Assembly: GCA_002224055.1 (NCBI GenBank)
Contig: AZLU01000098.1
Location: forward strand, 83,633-147,632
Direction of reading: 5' to 3'
Source of the DNA: Pezizomycotina sp. ARF18
Taxonomy: Eukaryota > Ascomycota
DNA: 64,000 bases
Position 1 is the first letter of the stretch; each line of letters begins with the position of its first letter. A program made the translations under genes and the position numbers. Below the pieces are notes generated by a model. That model was not told where the DNA came from. It did not search any database and worked only from the letters and a program-made list of their open reading frames with translations. Of the stretch, positions 35,624 through 46,099 are shown in pieces.

Positions 35624-36480
35624 TTCCAGAGATAGTTTAGAAGCGGATGGTAGGTGATGGAGAAAGTTTCTCAGTTCCTACTGTTTTCAGGGTTAAAGGA
35701 TTTACGGACGAGTCCATGATGATATTTTACCTATGTTTGCCAGCGGGTTTCAGAACCTCTAGGTTACACACGGAGGCAGAAAACTCAGCCGCACACGTGC
35801 CTGACTCCAACACTCATGGAGAAGCTTTGTGGTTGTTGCATAGTAGTGGATGATCATTGCCTAGCGGTTTACTCCGTTCTCCCCTCCAGAAATGGCAAGC
35901 CCAACACGAAAGAGAAAGATCTCCACTTTTGCAATTATACAAAGCCTTTTCCGAGCCTTAAAAAGGTGAAAGGGGTGTGAAGGGATCGAGAGGAAACAAT
36001 AATGATAGACGAATGCACCAACCTCTTAATATAGAATAGCCTGTGTAGGCTGGCCTTTGCGTCAACAAGAAGCCCTTCCTTGAAGCTTCAGCCTCCGACC
36101 TGGATAAAGTCTAGACTCGCCGAGTCGTCCTGATTAACAAACTTGCGTGAAAGAAGCAGGGATTTACCCTTGTTGTCTCCCCGTGTTCGCGTCGTTATTT
36201 GGAATGATAGGCAATAATCTCGTCCAGACATCATGAAGTGGCAAGGCTTTCAAGCGCTTATAATGAGGATGCGGTGTTGTGAAATGATAAAAGGCAGTTT
36301 ACGTCCTATCTTGCTCCATCCAAGGCGTTGGACAACTTGAAGCGGCGCATTAGTTATTTCTTGCTGCCCTTGTTGATTCTCCCAGCGCTATCATTCGCTC
36401 AACAGACTTGCAACGAACCATTCGAGGTAACCATCGCTATAACGAAACAGAAACATCACGAAGAGAGCACAAGATAGGGT
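35624..36480. other. Spacer between array members 1 and 2
   Basis: About 860 bases with no gene recognised. Confidence 0.5.
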
Positions 36481-37447
36481 ATGCTCGTCATAACTAGTTT
36501 CATAATTTTTGGGGGCATTTCTCTCGTCGCACCCAATCACCGGCGCCGGTGTCTTCTCTTACTGCGGCGGGGATCAATGCACGATCTCCCTTTCTGAGAG
36601 TTATTTGAGCTGGGTGCCGCCGCCACAACCTTCTCGGATCCCGCCGAATATTCCGCCTCGAGTCTTCCCTCTCGGCCGCCCGCGCATCGTCGACGGGTGA
36701 CGATTCTGACTCCAATTTCGAGATAACGTAAATGCCGCTCTCCCACAACCGTAATCCAAACCGCAGACAACGGGTATACCACCATAACCTGTTGCGACGA
36801 CCAATACATCCACGGCTACTTCCTCTTCGAACCCTCGTCGTGCGGTGCGAAGCACACGGCTCTATCGCTCGATAATACCCCGGCGGTTATATCGGTTACA
36901 ACGCCGCATTTGTAACCGTCGTTCCGACGAGCGTAGCTGTCAATGATAGCGTAATCCTCGGCGGTAATCAGTGCACGACGATGCTCCCGCGCCAGGTGCT
37001 CCGCCGCCGAGGACGAAGACGTTTTACGTCGGGTTGTTGGGAGCGTTAATCTGCTGCCAGCGAGTACTCTGCCGTGCCGTCGCCGATAAATGGCCGCTGA
37101 TTACTGCGGCACCTGCAACGACAGGTGGTGCCGGTGGTGAGGGAAGTAACAGCGAGACGCCAGCACCTGTCGCCAGCGATAAGCGAAAACGTTGCTTTCT
37201 CCGACGGAGGAGGTAATACTGGAGCTGAGCCTTCTGCGGGCGGCGGCTCGGAAGAACAGCCAACTGCGGGTTCTAATACACCAGCTCCAGCCCCGCCACC
37301 GGTAGGTCAGGTAACGGATGTGGTTCCCACACCTGAAGCTTCGAGCGTAGTTCGACGATCAATGCATGGACATGGCTATCTGCGGGAGTTGTTTTGATGG
37401 TCTTGCAGGCTACCGCGTTGCTAAGTTCAACATTGTATATCAAATAG
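36481..37447 (+). pseudogene. GPI-anchored cysteine-motif protein, array member 2 (frameshifted)
   Basis: This is the closest relative of member 1. ATG 36481 starts a hydrophobic leader (ITSFIIFGGISLVAP). After a shift near 36533 comes GAGVFSYCGGDQCTISLSE, then ATTFSDPAEYSA, TTVIQTADNGYTTIT and CCDDQYIHGY (CCDD codons 36790-36801). FEPSSCGAKHTAL and YIGYNAAFVTVVPTSV follow, then NDSVILGGNQCTT, PPRTKTFYVGLLGAL and a Gly/Glu/Pro/Ala-rich stalk. The C-terminal tail, in another frame, is AWTWLSAGVVLMVLQATALL with stop at 37447. Conserved blocks occur in the same order as in member 1 and are separated by single-base shifts. Confidence 0.6.
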
Positions 37448-37826
37448 CATTACCTACGTTCATGTATAATTTCAAACTCGGCTTAGGGAAGGAGCAATGA
37501 TTTACCAACTTCCATTACTTGTAGCAGTATGATACCGAAAGCTATCTAGAATGCCATTGAAACAAGATATCTATCGATGAACCAACGTGAGTATACCCCT
37601 CTAGCATACCAAGTAGATGTCAAAGGTGCCATTGTCAGCACTTAGTCTCGAAGCCGGATGCGGCACCTGCCACTTGACGAACGGTGAATCAAGTTTGAAT
37701 GCTTTCAATGTCTTCTAATCTTCGAAAAGTTCCATACAATCTACAAAAAGAGTAGAAGACCTCTTTTAACCGTAGCTTTTATGGTTTGCCACGAACATCT
37801 CTCTTCATTTCCACCGCATATGCCAC
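37448..37826. other. Spacer between array members 2 and 3
   Basis: About 380 bases, the shortest spacer in the array; no gene seen. Confidence 0.5.
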
Positions 37827-38911
37827 ATGCAGAAGAATCAGCTCGCCAGCGTAGTACGAACTTTCATTCTCACCATAGCGTTCTTGGCCAGTAGCGTCAG
37901 CTCAAGCCTAGATCCCGCATTCTCAACCTGTGGCAGATCTTGCACTGTCACAGAGTTCACCTGCTCTAGAGGGTTTCCCTGAGCATCAAGTCACAACCCT
38001 TTCAGATGCCGCGCAGCTAGAGTCATTATCCTCCTCATTAAGTCGATGCGCCCGTGGTAACAACGGACTCAGCAATACGTTCCAGATAAATACGGAAACC
38101 GCTGCCACACCTCCGCCGCTCACCCTTCAAACAACCGTAGATGGACATACGACAGTAAGCCGCCGCGATGATTGCAAAGTTTCAGTCTATGTCTTTAGCG
38201 CCAACGACATGACACGCGGCGAGTACCACACCGAGCCGCCGAAAATAAAGACGTTCTATCCTGTGCTGATAGACAAGGCTATTTCCTTTGGTCTCCGGCC
38301 GGCTCACCGAATATTGTGGAGTCGCCGACGCTCCCGGCTCCGAGTCCTATTTTTCCTTCTGGGCCGACTCCGGCGTCGCAAGGTTCAACCAGAAGCCAAT
38401 CAACCAGAGGCTACTCCGCCTCCGGCTCGTAACTCACCGTAGCTCCCGGCCCGCCGTCCGCTCCGAGTCCTAACCAGTCTGCTGAGCAGACTCACCTCCC
38501 GCTTCTAATCCGGAATCACCTATAAACGGAAATACACCGGATCTCAAACCGCCCGAGCCTAGCAGTTCACCTGCGGCCAATACCCGCCGGAGGGCAAAGT
38601 CATCAATCTTCAAACCTCAAAGTCCAGTAGAATCAGACAGTGCGGGTCCTACCGATGACGCTAACGGAAGCGGTTCCCCAGACGCTGAAATCGGTACTGG
38701 AAGTCAAGGGGCGATTACCGTTGTTGCTTCGGCGTCCCAAGTAGTATCTAGCGGTAATGGCAGTGCCCCTGTGCCTCGACCCGCGGAGTCTATTGGTAAC
38801 ACGATGCACCAGAAATTCTGTATTTTATGGGTTATTACCGGCATCGTTATGATGAGGCAGCTCACTACTTTCTCTGAACCGAAGGCTCAGCAGTGGCTAA
38901 GCTACCCGTAG
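37827..38911 (+). pseudogene. GPI-anchored cysteine-motif protein, array member 3 (frameshifted, CC lost)
   Basis: ATG 37827 opens a signal peptide (VVRTFILTIAFLASSVSSS), then FSTCGRSCTVTEF in place of the FSYCGG block. A shift near 37970 leads to VTTLSDAAQLESLSSSLS, HTTVSRRDDCKVSVYVFSAN and PPKIKTFYPVLI (about 38239-38272). Both cysteines of the CCDD block are Arg here (RRDD, 38161-38172), and the usual SSCG and LG..C blocks are not clear. The stalk, in a further frame from about 38506, is Pro/Ser/Asn-rich (SNPESPINGNTPDLKPPE) and ends with a hydrophobic region (FCILWVITGIVMM) and stop at 38911. It is the most divergent member. Confidence 0.55.
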
Positions 38912-39684
38912 AATTTCATTTCAACTTGGCGATCTTCGTCGCGGGGGTATGATGTGTAGTACAACTTTCTCACGAAAGATTAGGACTAGTAGTCTGTACG
39001 AGTACATTAGAAATATAATAAATCGTACACCTCGGTCGAGGATCGTTATAGTACATACGAGCGAAGTCTAATCCATGTTCCTAAAGTTCTAGCTGTGCTC
39101 CATGATGGACTCACAATCCAGTATATGCCTTACCGGATGATGTCTTTTCAGACTAGTCTTCTCTGGAGAAAATTATACGTGGAAGTTTTACTCCATCTAT
39201 GCCAGTAGCACTCTTCTGAGAACTTCACCGCGATTTCAAAACTTCTTTCAACCTCGCGGCGGTCTCACAAAAGTGTACCTTACAAAAGTTGACAGCGCGG
39301 AAGAAATACTGGAGAACGGGTTTGCCGGCTGTTAGCTGGACCTTGCAGCTAGGCTATGACAGTTTTCGCCGAGGCCGAAGTAATAACATAAGCCCCACGC
39401 CCATGAAACGGTTAGCTATCAGCAAGTGCTGATGATTCATGACTCCTGGCTGCAGCCGTGCGATTTATCTGATATAAACCGAGCTCAAAATCTTTAAGGT
39501 AAGCAGAGATACAATTATAGGTTAATATAAAGTCGTATCCTAATCTCGTGAAACTTCATCTCCTCGTTCACATAGATATGCTGAGGAAACTCGAAGTCCA
39601 AATATCTATATCTCATACACTTTGGTCAAAGAAAGAGCTACTCAAAGAAAAAGAACGCAAAGACACGGTTCAGAAAACGCTAAG
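38912..39684. other. Spacer between array members 3 and 4
   Basis: About 770 bases with no gene recognised. Confidence 0.5.
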
Positions 39685-41211
39685 ATGAATAGCTTCAATA
39701 TTAGCGTTACACCAACTGCTCCGCCTACAACCTTGTCCGATTCTACTCCTCTTCTCCTCCAAGCTTCGCTGCTGTACGCAGGAATTCCTCCCTCACTTCC
39801 TCTCCAACCTTCAGCTACTGCCCCGTCACGACTACACAAGCATGCGTTATTACGCTTTTTGAAACCCGTGTCGTGGCCCGGGAGCATCTACCAAGCGACG
39901 ACCTTCACGAATGCTACCGAATACTCAGCCTTCGCTTCGTACTTATCCTCGAGCCTCTCCGCCCATCCGTGTCCGACCAGCGACCTACAACCCGGTGCAG
40001 ACGAAAACGGCTGGGACGGCTGCGTGCCATTTTTTACCGTAGCGGAAGCCATACCCTCACGCGTAATACCACCGGCGACGGAGGCGCGACGACGTTATCC
40101 TGTTGCGATCCGTACTCGGCGTACAGCTACTACCTACCCGACTGCACTGGCAAACAGAGACCACAAGCTTTCTTCGCGACGGTGACAGCGACGGATGTAC
40201 CCGTCGAAACGGTTAACTCGGTGATGGATGGGAAATTTATAGGCGCGAACACGTGCTCGACGGTCACGATACGTACCAGCCAGGAGTATTCTTCTCGCAG
40301 CCACCGAGGACGAAGACCTTCGTTCCATTTTTGGCACCGGCGAAATCTACCAAGAAACCGCGGCATAAGACTACGAAGCATCCTCATTTGTCAAGGGATA
40401 CGCCAAAGCTTTCAGCTGATCAGGGTATTCCGGGAAGGCTGCATCTCAAGGTAATGGTGAAGATCAGGCTGTTGTAATGCAGGATCAGAATGCGGAGAAG
40501 GACTTTTCGCCCGCCGGTAACCGATTAGCAGGATCTAGCACTGGTAAATCTCTCTAGTATTCCGCACCCCGATGCAGTACTGGCAAGGGTGCTATTTCCG
40601 CAAAAGGAACACTATATTCGCAAAATCCTCATCTTTTTGTCATGCAATTGGTAATAAACGTGTATGATCTCCTTGCTGATTCTCTTTCGAGCAAATAACA
40701 GCAGGTGTACTACCGACATCGCCGACTCGCAGGGGTGAGTTAGCGACTACACGGGCACCGAGTCAGCTCCAATGAACATCGCCATCCCTGATGATAAACC
40801 TACTTCTGCTTTTGATAATTACCCGACGCTGTACTCACAGTGAATGATGGGCTTTCGAATGCATTGTCAAGTCTACCAGCTGCAGCTACAGCGGGGGATA
40901 CACGCGAAACTGGGCTTTCGCCGCTTGAAGCAATAAGGTAGAACCTAGTACTACGAATAAGGGAGATGTAGCCACAGCCGTGCAGTCAGGTACTTCCTCC
41001 CCGCTGTCGAGCACGAGTACGCGGGATTCAAAAGGGTCAGCCTCGTCTTCCAGATCCTTCGAATCCCCAACAGAAAGTAGTGCGGCAACACAATCTCATT
41101 TGCAACCTGAGCCGACCGCGAGTGTTACCAGTGGGGTAGTCAAGACCTCCTAAGCAGAATGCATCCGTGGGCTATGTGCATAGCAACTCTTGTTATTTTG
41201 GGAAATTTAGC
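39685..41211 (+). pseudogene. GPI-anchored cysteine-motif protein, array member 4 (frameshifted)
   Basis: The start is uncertain; ATG 39685 is used. Core blocks are FSYCPVTTTQACVITLFE (about 39811-39864), YQATTFTNATEYSAFASYLS (about 39888-39948) and GGATTLSCCDPYSAYSYYLP (CC at 40101-40106). CTGKQRPQAFFATVTATDV, then LGANTC-like GANTCSTVT, and PPRTKTFVPFLAP (about 40304-40341) follow. A long Ser/Thr-rich stalk follows in pieces (TSSPLSSTSTRDSKGSASSS near 41000), ending with VTSGVVKTS and a stop at 41153. A hydrophobic run (WAMCIATLVILGNLA) in another frame to 41211 could be the GPI tail. Its stalk is longer than in the other members, with several shifts and stops. Confidence 0.55.
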
Positions 41212-42278
41212 ATGATACATATTGGTCATCTTGCAAATTGTACCACACTTTCATCTTCACGTTGTCACCACGAGTCGCGTCCTTACCACGATCATCTTGG
41301 TATTCAAAATACATGTCAGCCTCGTCGACTCGGATGCCACTCAATTATATATAGAAAAATGCACTCGTATAATCCAAAAGACCATCTACCCCCGTAGAAC
41401 TTTATGCAGTTGTTGGACTGCAAGCCATCGACGGAAAGGCTTGAAGCAGGCATTGTTAATACCCTTAAACTTGCCCTAGAATTGTCGACTTTAACCGGCC
41501 CACCTCTTGCCGATTGGTTCCCTATCGGCATCAAAGCCTTAACCCCACTTTTCGATTTTGTCAATACTTGGAACTTGTGTATATCGATATTTGTCAAGAC
41601 TCTGCAGGCCGCATGTTGGAAAATCATTGACCTTCGAGCGGCTAAGTGGAAAGCATTTCCATGTCCATGGAATTGTAGTAGTAACTGAGTATTTGAAAAG
41701 AAGGAAGGTGCTCTGCACCTTCATGTCATCCAAATACCCATCTTCCCTTCTCGAGAAAGCCAAGATTCGACAAAAAACCTGTCAGTCGATTTCTGGCACA
41801 TGCATACTTAAAACGGGTGTGTATGTACGCAATGTTACTAAATTGATAACGGTCCCCACTGATAGACATCGACGCCCGTCCACAAATAATGGGCTTTTCA
41901 TGAGAGGCTCTCCCACGAGTCCTTCTCTGGATGGAGGCTGAGGTCTATTCTTGCATGAGCATGCATTCAGAATCTGCAATGTAGCGACGCGGTCGGGAGT
42001 GGTTATAGCTGCCGCCTTGACATGGCCGTCAATAATGCCAACAATCGACCATTGGGATTCTGTGCCCAACATACCCAGTCTTCTTGGTAGTCTGTAAGTG
42101 TTGGCACCAATGCTCTTACAGCGCTTATAGGAGTATAAAAAGTGAAAGATAGCATGTTCAGTCCATAGGATTCGCTATAGTTCTGTAGTGCAAGCTACTT
42201 GGTATTCCCTCGCTTTCAGAAATACAATCCAGGACGATTCCTTAACTGGAAACCGTAAACTGGGGCAAAAGATCCAAG
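41212..42278. other. Spacer between array members 4 and 5
   Basis: About 1.07 kb. Open frames occur on both strands around 41300-41700 but have no recognisable motif. The end contains the promoter of member 5. Confidence 0.5.
42134..42140 (+). promoter_or_regulatory. TATA box of array member 5
   Basis: A TATAAAA motif 145 bases upstream of the ATG at 42279. Confidence 0.5.
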
Positions 42279-43496
42279 ATGAGATCGCTACTCGCTCTTT
42301 CAACTCTCCGCGCCCTCGCGGCTGCCGATTCATACTATCCGGCGAGCAGGCAGGTGGATCAGAAGGCGCCAGCGCCGGCTTCACATACTGCGGCGGCCTT
42401 TGCACCATCTCCATCCAGGAATTTCCCATATACTGGGCCGACATCGAAACACCACCTTCACGGACCTATCCGCCTTCTCATCATATGTCGACTCGCTCTC
42501 CGCCGCCGCCGCATCAGCCACTAACGCCGCAAACAACGTCATCCAAATAACACCAAACGAGCAACCCCACCATAACCATCCAAACTGATGCTACGGTTCC
42601 ACAACACTACATGCTGCGATGACTACGTGGTACACAGATACGGCGTGAACCAGGATGGACGTGCGGCGCGCCGGCGACGCAGACGTACGTGTTTGCTGTA
42701 CCGGGAGATGTCACAGGGACAGCAGCGGACGCGAGTATATTGGGTACGAACCCGTGTAAGACACTGGTTGAAACTGCCGCTCCGGGGCCCCCAAAAACGA
42801 AGACGTATTATCCTTACCTCGTGGGACCTACAAGCACTGCTCCACCGGCTGCACCCTCACCCGCTGCAGCAGCGCCCTCACCCAACAACGGTCTTCGGGT
42901 AGGTAGCGGGAACGCCGTCCCTCAGGCTTCAAGTAACGGTGAATCTGGCCAGGACACCGGGAGTGCTATCCCGTCTGGTCAGTCTGGTGAGGGGTACTGG
43001 AAGTGCCATCCAGTCGGCGAAGGTTCTGGTGAAGGTACGGGAGCGCCATTCCTTCAGGTAGCGGTGAAGGCACCGGTAGCGCTATCCCTTCGGAAGTGAC
43101 GAGGGCACTGGAGCGCGATCCCATCGGGCGCCAGCAGTGAAACGGGTGAGAATGGCACAGGCAGCGCCAGCCCATCCGGTAGCGGTGAGGAAGGCACCGG
43201 CAGTGCAATCCCTTCTGGCAGCGAAGCGCCGGCAGGCAGTAGCGGGAGTGCTGCACCCCCGGCTCCAGAAGTTGGAACACCAACTGTAGTAGTGCCTCTA
43301 CCTACGCCTGAAGGGCCGAGCGCTCTGCGGCGACACCTGAGACGCCCGTCGTGCCGAAGCCAATCCGGGCAACGCGAGCCAGCCGCCGCAGCCGTCCGAG
43401 GTTGTGAGCGGTAGTGCTCGAAACTTCGAGCTGGTATCACTCCTTGCTGGTGTGGGGGCGGGTATGCTGGCTGCGTTTGTGGCGACGATAATCTGA
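42279..43496 (+). pseudogene. GPI-anchored cysteine-motif protein, array member 5 (frameshifted)
   Basis: ATG 42279 opens a signal peptide (SLLALSTLRALAAADS). After a shift follow AGFTYCGGLCTISIQEF and IYWADIE, then TTFTDLSAFSSYVDSLSA, TITIQT, and NTTCCDDYVV (CCDD codons 42612-42623). CGAPATQTYVFAVPGDV, SILGTNPCKTLV and PPKTKTYYPYLVGP come next. A Gly/Ser/Thr-rich repetitive stalk (see the repeat entry) precedes a C-terminal tail FELVSLLAGVGAGMLAAFVA and stop at 43496, a good GPI signal after a Ser/Gly-rich site. Block order matches members 1, 2 and 4. The stalk repeats are unique to this copy. Confidence 0.6.
42940..43240 (+). repeat. Minisatellite in stalk of array member 5
   Basis: About seven imperfect units of roughly 36-39 bases encode variants of a GTGSAIPSGSGE-type motif. 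Single-base shifts between units move the motif between frames. Such Gly/Ser repeats are common in wall-protein stalks and expand or contract readily. Confidence 0.7.
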
Positions 43497-44059
43497 TTGT
43501 GATATTGCAAATACGCGGTATACGTATAGGTCTTAATCTGATATCTATCATGATCCTTTTCGAATACATTCCTTCTGTTACTTGCCCTAAGCAAGAATTT
43601 TCAATTCCGCGTTTGTAATATTTAGTCAAATCATGGTCTCTTCATGAGCATCTTACCTCAGTCTGGATTTGTCCTCGAGATTAGTATGTAGTACATTGCT
43701 TTCATGATCATGAGCAATTGATCGGGGAATACTAGTAGCCTGTAATTGAAAATTATCAATTCAATGCATCAATATCGCTCTCAGGAATGAACCCATTCCA
43801 AGTGCTTTTCTATATGAAACCTGGGGAAAGCCCCGGTCAGAAAAACCGCTGTACAAATTGAACCCAAGAAACCTCGCATAAGCAGCAATAATAACGACGA
43901 TATTTAACGGGATCGAGACTCGATTAGAGACGAATTGCTTGAACGCAAGTGTGAGCATCCAGAAGGAAAAGACAAACGCAAACAAAGCCAGTCAAACATG
44001 CAACCATGACCTCCCACTGAAATCAGCCTTTGGCTCCTCGCTCTCCCCTCCGGACGACC
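43497..44059. other. Convergent spacer
   Basis: This separates the GPI array (plus strand) from the minus-strand membrane protein. No gene was seen in it. Confidence 0.5.
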
Positions 44060-46099
44060 TTATCCTCTCCTCTTCCTCCTTTCCTCTATCATCTGCGCTA
44101 TCGTATCCGCCGACACCGTCACGCGGTTCTCATCCATAGGTCGCCGTCCTTCTCCCGGTTGCATACTGCCCCACCCGCCACTGCCATCCCACATTTTCCC
44201 TCCTCTGCTGTAGCTCTGAGCGCTCTGGTGCCTACTATTACTAATAGTAACCCGAGCGGTACTTGCACTGCTATCCCGTTGCGTAGTCACGGTACCCCTG
44301 CTATACGTAGAACTAGCGTATCCGTACGCAGGCATACCTAATCCCGTCCCGAGACTCGCGTTGCTACCGGTATTAGACGACGAGCTCGTGCTCGCGGTAT
44401 TTATCCGACGATTGTCGTTCCCGTCCGCGTCGACGGCGACGGCTTCACCGCCGGTCCGTGAACGTGTATGCGCGGACTGGCCAACGAACCGCCGCCAGCA
44501 CTTGCCGGTGAATGAGGAGAATACAGTGAATGTAGAGAGTAAGGACCGCTGCGGGTGAAAAGGTGGTACCCGTAATCTCGGTAGCTTCGGTGTAATCCGT
44601 CCGCTTCGTCGTTCTGCTATCCATGCGCCTTACATCGCTTCCCGCGACGACTTTTTCGCCGTCGCCATAGTGTTGTGTTACGATTTCGCGGTGTGAGTAC
44701 GCTCTGTGCGGATGCACACCGGAGCCTGTTAGTACAGGCGGAGGGCGGCGGCTCCACGTTGACCGGCGGCCGAAGTTGCGGTCCAGTCGCGACATCAATA
44801 GCGCGCGGAGGAAGGGCTGCAGGCGCATACTATGGATAGGCAGACTTCGACGTCGGACCATATGCCCACCGTCGGCTGATGGAAGGTCTTGTCGGCGGAG
44901 TTGGCGAGCCAAACTGTAGCGAGTATGCGGATTATTGAGGCGGCGGTTGCACTTCATCATAATCGTTAGTGGGCGCTCAGTTTTATGGAGGTGGGTTTTA
45001 TCTAGTTTTGTATACTTACGCAAAACCAAAAAGAATATCACCAGCGACATATATTTATCCTCGGTGGTAATTTCAGTCCATGCATTATCGTAGTCGGTAG
45101 GAATAGTAAAGCCGCGTTTATGACGACACTTAAGACACCCAGCACTATTTCGTATATGTTCTCGTGGCCGACGCACGCTTCGTTGAGCGGGTCGCTCAGA
45201 AGTCCACGGGGTGGCATTGTAAGACTTGGAAGCAGACGCGAACAATGAAGAGGGTGACATTAAAGAAGCCGACGGTGTAGCAGCCTAAGCGATACCGTAT
45301 GTCGGTGGAGAAAGTGAGGAAGACGAAGAGGATGGCGAGGCGGGAGACGGTAATAGTGAGGTAGTAAATTAGGTGGAGAGGTGGGATATCTACAGAGCAC
45401 AGAGTTTCACATTAGAAGACTCGTGGACGATACTTAGAATATGAAATGATGACCGCGAGCAAGAGACTTACGAAGAGACTTTGTTTGAAAATCTTCCACG
45501 ATATTAAATAAACGCGCGAACCAAAGGCGACTGTTTTCATATATTCATTAGTATCGATCTCGATGCACCCAATTCCGAAGTGAATATATACAATCCATAC
45601 CTTCATAGTCACCTACATCAAAGTATCAAACGTTAGTAGATGGAACCTAGTAACACCCTCGTCGCCTAGTCTCAAAATACACGCAGGGATACTAACCGTA
45701 AAGCATAACACCAGCAAACCCATACGCCAAATCAAGGAAACCCAAATAATCCAATCCTCCCTCTTAAAATTCTTCTTCTTCAATATCCACCTCCTCGAGT
45801 AGGTCCTTAGCCAAACTACCACGGTCGCGAACACCGCGAGGACTACATATGCCACCGTCGCACCCGTCGTACGTAATCATCTCCAGGAGCCTTCGCCAGC
45901 GCATCTTGTATCGCTTCAACCGAAGCATACGTTATCGTCTCGGATGTCTTGTTGTGCAGGGCCGATATGGTCCAGTTGCGCAGGAGCAGATTCGAGATTA
46001 CGGCGGGAAGAGGTAGAGACTGCCAGGCGGTAAGGTGAGGGACGATTCGATTAGGAGGGCGAGGTTCAGGAGGGCGCGGTCGTGCTCGTCGCCCTCCAT
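44060..46099 (-). pseudogene. SAT4/PTH11-type rhodopsin-domain membrane protein B, frameshifted
   Basis: Read on the minus strand from ATG 46099. N-terminal pieces include NLLLRNWTISALHNKTSETI. The first clear TM segments are AYVVLAVFATVVVWLRTYSR (with KKNFKREDWIIWVSLIW) and LLVLCFTVSIPACILRLG. ISWKIFKQSLF near 45480 resembles the family's K-x-x-x-Q/K loop. NEACVGHENIYEIVLGVLS and LFLPTTIMHGLKLP (about 45090-45190) are the conserved TM5-TM6 region. AASIIRILATVWLAN and EVCLSIVCACLPAL correspond to the last TM helices. The cytoplasmic tail is Ser/Thr/Tyr-rich, ending ADTIAQMIEERRKRRG at 44060. Several introns and frameshifts interrupt it. It is a paralogue of the genes at 31.8 and 63.2 kb. Confidence 0.65.

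Noticed and set aside
41316-41688. Overlapping open frames on both strands between array members 4 and 5
   Set aside because: Both strands give about equally plausible proteins and neither shows array-family blocks or other motifs.
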